From: JBBECF01 sp040881945
Lineage (GTDB): Bacteria > Pseudomonadota > Alphaproteobacteria > Dongiales > Dongiaceae
NCBI GenBank assembly: GCA_040881945.1
Contig: JBBECF010000218.1
Location: forward strand, 1-9,534
DNA length: 9,534 nt
Reading direction: 5' to 3'
Shown here: positions 5,635-9,534 of the stretch, piece after piece
Layout: each line of letters begins with the position of its first letter
Numbering within the stretch: the stretch's first letter is position 1
Program-made: the position numbers and the translations under genes
Notes under the pieces: generated by a model
The model's database searches: none
Told to the model about the DNA's origin: nothing
Seen by the model: the letters and a program-made list of their open reading frames with translations, nothing else

Positions 5635-5640
5635 CGCGCC

Positions 5641-7104
<1,464 letters not shown>

Positions 7105-7130
7105 GCCTCGAATTCGCCCCGGCTGCCCCG

Positions 7131-7192
7131 GCCCTCATGCTTCGACAGGCTCAGCATGAGGGCCTCGTCCTGAGCCTGTCGAAGGACGAGGC
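7131..7192. repeat. Compound palindromic repeat (BIME-like) between betB and betA
   Basis: This 62-bp element is made of two inverted hairpins. The first has 10-bp arms (7131-7140, 7154-7163) and a 13-base loop TTCGACAGGCTCA. The second has 9-bp arms (7162-7170, 7184-7192) and the exact complement of that loop. The whole can refold as one hairpin with 15-bp perfect arms, CTTCGACAGGCTCAG (7140-7154) and its complement (7170-7184). The CTTCGACAGGCTCAG / CTGAGCCTGTCGAAG core is a widely dispersed intergenic repeat in GC-rich proteobacteria; read as protein it gives the familiar spurious LSLSKDE string. It has no coding role here. It probably affects mRNA stability between betB and betA. Confidence 0.85.
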
Positions 7193-7222
7193 TGCGACAG
7201 TTCTCGTATAGCGGGACAGGCA

Positions 7223-8881
7223 ATGCGACAGGTCGAAAGTTATGACTACGTCATCGTCGGCGCCGGCTCGGCCGGCTGCGTGCTCGCCAACCGCTTGACC
7301 GCCGACGCCGGCGTCTCGGTCCTGCTGCTCGAGGCGGGGCCGAAGGACCGGTCCATCTTCATCCACATGCCCACGGCCTTCGCCTACCCGCTGAAGGACG
7401 ACACCTACAACTGGTATTTCGAGACCGAGACCGAGCCGTTCATGAACGGCCGCCGGATGTACTGCCCGCGCGGGCGCGTGCTCGGCGGCTCGTCCTCGAT
7501 CAATGGCATGGTCTATGTGCGCGGCCATGCCCGCGACTACGACCGCTGGGCGCAAGGAGGCCTGGCCGGCTGGTCCTATGCCGAGGTGCTGCCCTATTTC
7601 AAGCGATCCGAGACGCGCGAGATCGGCGCCGACGACTATCGCGGCGGCGACGGGCCGCTGCATGTCGCTACCGGGGCCTGCCGCAACCCGCTCTACAACG
7701 CCTTCATCGAGGCCGGGCAACAGGCCGGCTATCCGTTCACCGAGGACATGAACGGCTATCAGCAGGAAGGCTTCGGCCGCATGGACATGACGATCGATCG
7801 CGGCCGGCGGTGCAGCGCCGCGCGCGCCTACCTGCGCCCGGCGCTGGCGCGGCCGAACCTGCGAGTCGAGGTGCGGGCGCTGACGACGCGCGTTCTCTTC
7901 GAAGGGGCGCGCGCGGTCGGCGTCGAATATGTCCGCGGCGGCCGAACGCGGCAGGCGCGCGCGGTCCGCGAGGTCATCCTATGCGGCGGCGCCATCAATT
8001 CGCCGCAGCTCCTGATGCTGTCGGGCCTCGGCCCGGCCGACGAGCTGCGCCGGCTCGGGCTGCCCGTCGTCGCCGACCTGCCCGCCGTCGGCCGCAACCT
8101 CCAGGATCATCTGGAGACCTACGTCCAGGTCGAATGCACCCAGCCGATCACGCTCTATCCGTCGCTGAAGCCGCTCAACAAGCTGCGCATCGGCATCGAC
8201 TGGATCTTGTTCAAGAAGGGCCTGGGCGCGACCAACCACTTCGAATCCGGCGGCTTCATCCGCAGCAACGCGGCCGTCGAGCACCCCAACCTGCAATACC
8301 ACTTCCTGCCGATGGCGATCTCCTACGACGCCCGCCAGCTTCCCGACCGGCACGGCTTCCAGGCCCATGTCGGGCCGATGCGCCCGACCAGCGCCGGCCA
8401 CGTCAAGTTGCGCTCGGCCGACCCGCGCGCACACCCCGCGATCCTGTTCAACTACATGGCGACCGAGAACGACCGGCAGGAGATGCGCCAGGCGGTACGG
8501 CTGACGCGCGAGGTCTTCGCGCAGAAGGCTTTCGATCCCTATCGCGGGCCGGAGATGGCGCCGGGCAAGGCGGTGCGGAGCGACGCCGAGATCGACGCCT
8601 TCATCCGCGCCAAGGGGGAGAGCGCGTACCACGCCTCCTGCACCTGCAAGATGGGCACCGACGACACGGCCGTGGTCGATGCCGCGGCGCGCGTGCGCGG
8701 GGTCGACTCCTTGCGCGTCGTCGACGCCTCGATCATGCCGGACATCGTCTCCGGCAACCTCAACGCACCCGTCATCATGCTCGCCGAGAAGGCGGCCGAC
8801 ATGATCCTCGGCCGCCCGCCCCTGCCCCGCCTCGACGTGCCGGTCTACGCGCCCGACGGACCGCCGAAGAAGGCTGGCTAA
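7223..8881 (+). CDS. betA: Choline dehydrogenase (GMC oxidoreductase)
   Basis: The product is a 552-aa FAD-dependent enzyme that oxidises choline to betaine aldehyde at the membrane, passing electrons to the respiratory chain; E. coli BetA is about 556 aa. The FAD-binding Rossmann motif is VGAGSAGCVLANRL (12-25), followed by LLLEAGP (34-40). GMC signature 1 is GRVLGGSSSINGMVYVRGH (84-102) and signature 2 is GAINSPQLLMLSGLGP (256-271). The catalytic His470 is in SAYHASCTCKMG, with Asn514 in SGNLNAPV 44 residues later, as in choline oxidases and dehydrogenases. The stretch TYNWYFETETEPFMNGRRM (61-79) is typical of BetA. The start ATG 7223 follows GGGACAGG (7213-7220) closely. The ~20-residue tail after ILGRPPLPRL is Pro-rich and probably disordered. 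Other GMC alcohol dehydrogenases look similar, but the pairing with betB and choXWV settles the role. Confidence 0.93.
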   Translation: MRQVESYDYVIVGAGSAGCVLANRLTADAGVSVLLLEAGPKDRSIFIHMPTAFAYPLKDDTYNWYFETETEPFMNGRRMYCPRGRVLGGSSSINGMVYVRGHARDYDRWAQGGLAGWSYAEVLPYFKRSETREIGADDYRGGDGPLHVATGACRNPLYNAFIEAGQQAGYPFTEDMNGYQQEGFGRMDMTIDRGRRCSAARAYLRPALARPNLRVEVRALTTRVLFEGARAVGVEYVRGGRTRQARAVREVILCGGAINSPQLLMLSGLGPADELRRLGLPVVADLPAVGRNLQDHLETYVQVECTQPITLYPSLKPLNKLRIGIDWILFKKGLGATNHFESGGFIRSNAAVEHPNLQYHFLPMAISYDARQLPDRHGFQAHVGPMRPTSAGHVKLRSADPRAHPAILFNYMATENDRQEMRQAVRLTREVFAQKAFDPYRGPEMAPGKAVRSDAEIDAFIRAKGESAYHASCTCKMGTDDTAVVDAAARVRGVDSLRVVDASIMPDIVSGNLNAPVIMLAEKAADMILGRPPLPRLDVPVYAPDGPPKKAG

Positions 8882-8903
8882 AGCCTTCACCCTACTAGGC
8901 GCC

Positions 8904-8931
8904 GGAAACGTGGGAAAAATGGGGCGTTTCC
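8904..8931 (+). terminator. Weak hairpin downstream of betA, possible terminator
   Basis: GGAAACG (8904-8910) and CGTTTCC (8925-8931) form a perfect 7-bp stem with a 14-base loop, 22 bases past the betA stop, followed by AATTTC rather than a real T-run. It could end the betBA transcript with help from Rho. Stability is modest. Confidence 0.3.
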
Positions 8932-8983
8932 AATTTCAAGTTCTCCAAGTTCTTACACGTGTCGCATTAGCACGGATATTCGG

Positions 8984-8989
8984 TATATT
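8984..8989 (+). promoter_or_regulatory. Possible -10 box (TATATT) for the right-edge gene
   Basis: TATATT lies 21 bases before the ATG at 9011 in a locally AT-rich stretch. No good -35 lies 16-18 bp upstream. The assignment is tentative. Confidence 0.25.
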
Positions 8990-9010
8990 TCTGTGGCCAC
9001 ACGGTAACAT

Positions 9011-9534
9011 ATGGCCTGTCGGATGCCTTTTGGCGCGCACGTCTTGGCTTCCCTCGAAGACGCGTTGAGCGAAGGTCTCGAATACCATTCGGCGCTCGAC
9101 GCCTTTATCCTTCGCTCGGGTGTTTCCGACGCGGCCCTTCGAGCGGCGAGAATGCGGGCTGACGAGAGGGCGCGAGCCTCACCTCGGCAGTACCCCAAAG
9201 CGCCCAAGCGATTCGTCGTGCAAGAACTGCTGAACCACCTGTCCACAAGGGGCCATGACGGCGAAATCGTGGTCGCAAACTTGATCACTGCCGTCTGCAA
9301 GACTGACTTCTCAAACGCTGGGCCGAAGGCTCAAGCAGCCGCCGAAATCTTGAGACAACAGCAGCGCGCCGACAGCAGAGAGCGCGACGAGGCAGAGCGA
9401 CGAAGACGTGAGGAACGCGAGCGTGCGGAGGGAGAACAGGCCCGCGTTCGAGAGCGGCAACTCGGCGCGAAGCAAGCAGCTAGGGACAAGCTTCGTGAAG
9501 CCTTCCTCGCGATGATCGCACAGTCAGATGCTCA
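9011..9534 (+). CDS. N-terminal part of a coiled-coil protein, possibly a restriction-endonuclease-like gene (runs off the window)
   Basis: The frame is open from ATG 9011 to the window end, giving 174 codons with no stop. TAA at 9005-9007 lies in frame just upstream, so this is the earliest ATG; ATG 9023 is an alternative, and neither has a clear ribosome-binding site. Residues 1-105 look like a small helical domain (LSEGLEYHSALDAFILRSGV, then KAPKRFVVQELLNHL). Residues about 108-165 are a highly charged Arg/Glu coiled coil (for example RERDEAERRRREERERAE). The visible part ends KLREAFLAMIAQSDA. From memory, this layout, and a closing phrase of this kind followed by a nuclease core, occurs in proteins annotated as restriction endonucleases. 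The catalytic part would lie outside the window, so the function is unproven. Composition is less GC-rich than in betA, consistent with accessory DNA. Confidence 0.65.
   Translation, partial: MACRMPFGAHVLASLEDALSEGLEYHSALDAFILRSGVSDAALRAARMRADERARASPRQYPKAPKRFVVQELLNHLSTRGHDGEIVVANLITAVCKTDFSNAGPKAQAAAEILRQQQRADSRERDEAERRRREERERAEGEQARVRERQLGAKQAARDKLREAFLAMIAQSDA

Larger units (their letters stand above)
5417..5640. promoter_or_regulatory. Divergent promoter region between choX and betB
   Basis: This 224-base spacer must carry the promoters of both operons. For choX a TAGAAT (minus strand, 5470-5465) is a possible -10 box about 48 bases before the start, with no good -35. For betB no convincing hexamer pair is seen. 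The region is rich in perfect inverted repeats: GGGCCGCGGCCC at 5443-5454, 5514-5532 and 5591-5606 (the last two are listed separately). Divergent transcription with shared control by a choline-responsive repressor such as BetI is plausible but not shown by a recognisable operator. Confidence 0.5.

Noticed and set aside
7131..7211. Short peptide-coding possibility over the betB-betA spacer (reads ...LSLSKDE...)
   Set aside because: This string is the known spurious translation of the palindromic repeat; the DNA is fully explained by the repeat.
7979..8890. 303-aa minus-strand frame antisense to betA
   Set aside because: It is the shadow of a well-supported GMC oxidoreductase; no family features and no ribosome-binding site.
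8953..9300. 115-aa minus-strand frame at the right edge
   Set aside because: It overlaps the plus-strand coiled-coil gene, whose amino-acid pattern is clearly protein-like, and it shows no recognisable domain.

Overview
The window looks like a chromosomal segment of a GC-rich alphaproteobacterium (Rhizobiales- or Rhodospirillales-like). This is inferred from the very GC-rich third codon positions in the core genes, the ChoXWV-type choline transporter, and two intergenic palindromic repeats of a kind common in such genomes. It holds a metabolic core for choline uptake and oxidation (about 1574-8881), flanked on both sides by less GC-rich, accessory-looking DNA.

Left flank (1-1519): the probable tail of a gene entering from the left (to 89); an AT-richer spacer with a consensus -10 box; an unrecognised three-helix membrane protein (364-975) with foreign-looking base composition; an 8-bp inverted repeat (1004-1027); and the remains of a toxin-antitoxin pair. 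Of the toxin only the last ~37 codons survive (1104-1217). The HigA-like HTH antitoxin (1214-1519) is intact.

Core, minus strand (5416 down to 1574): choX (periplasmic choline-binding protein), choW (permease), choV (ATPase) and a HAD-family phosphatase, read in that order as one probable operon. choV and the HAD gene overlap by 4 bases. A perfect 12-bp-arm hairpin separates choX from choW.

Core, plus strand (5641-8881): betB (betaine aldehyde dehydrogenase) and betA (choline dehydrogenase, GMC family), separated by a 62-bp compound palindromic repeat. The two operons diverge from a 224-bp spacer containing several perfect inverted repeats. Together they would import choline and oxidise it via betaine aldehyde to glycine betaine, an osmoprotectant and a carbon and nitrogen source. 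No betI repressor gene is present in the window.

Right flank (8882-9534): a spacer with a weak hairpin, then the N-terminal 174 codons of a gene that runs off the window. Its short N-terminal domain and long charged coiled coil recall the front part of proteins annotated as restriction endonucleases, but the diagnostic domain is not visible.

I found no clearly new system. The points most worth a second look are the decayed toxin next to an intact antitoxin, the HAD phosphatase coupled to choline transport, the two palindromic repeats placed inside the operons, the symmetric sequences in the divergent promoter region, and the foreign-looking genes at both edges.
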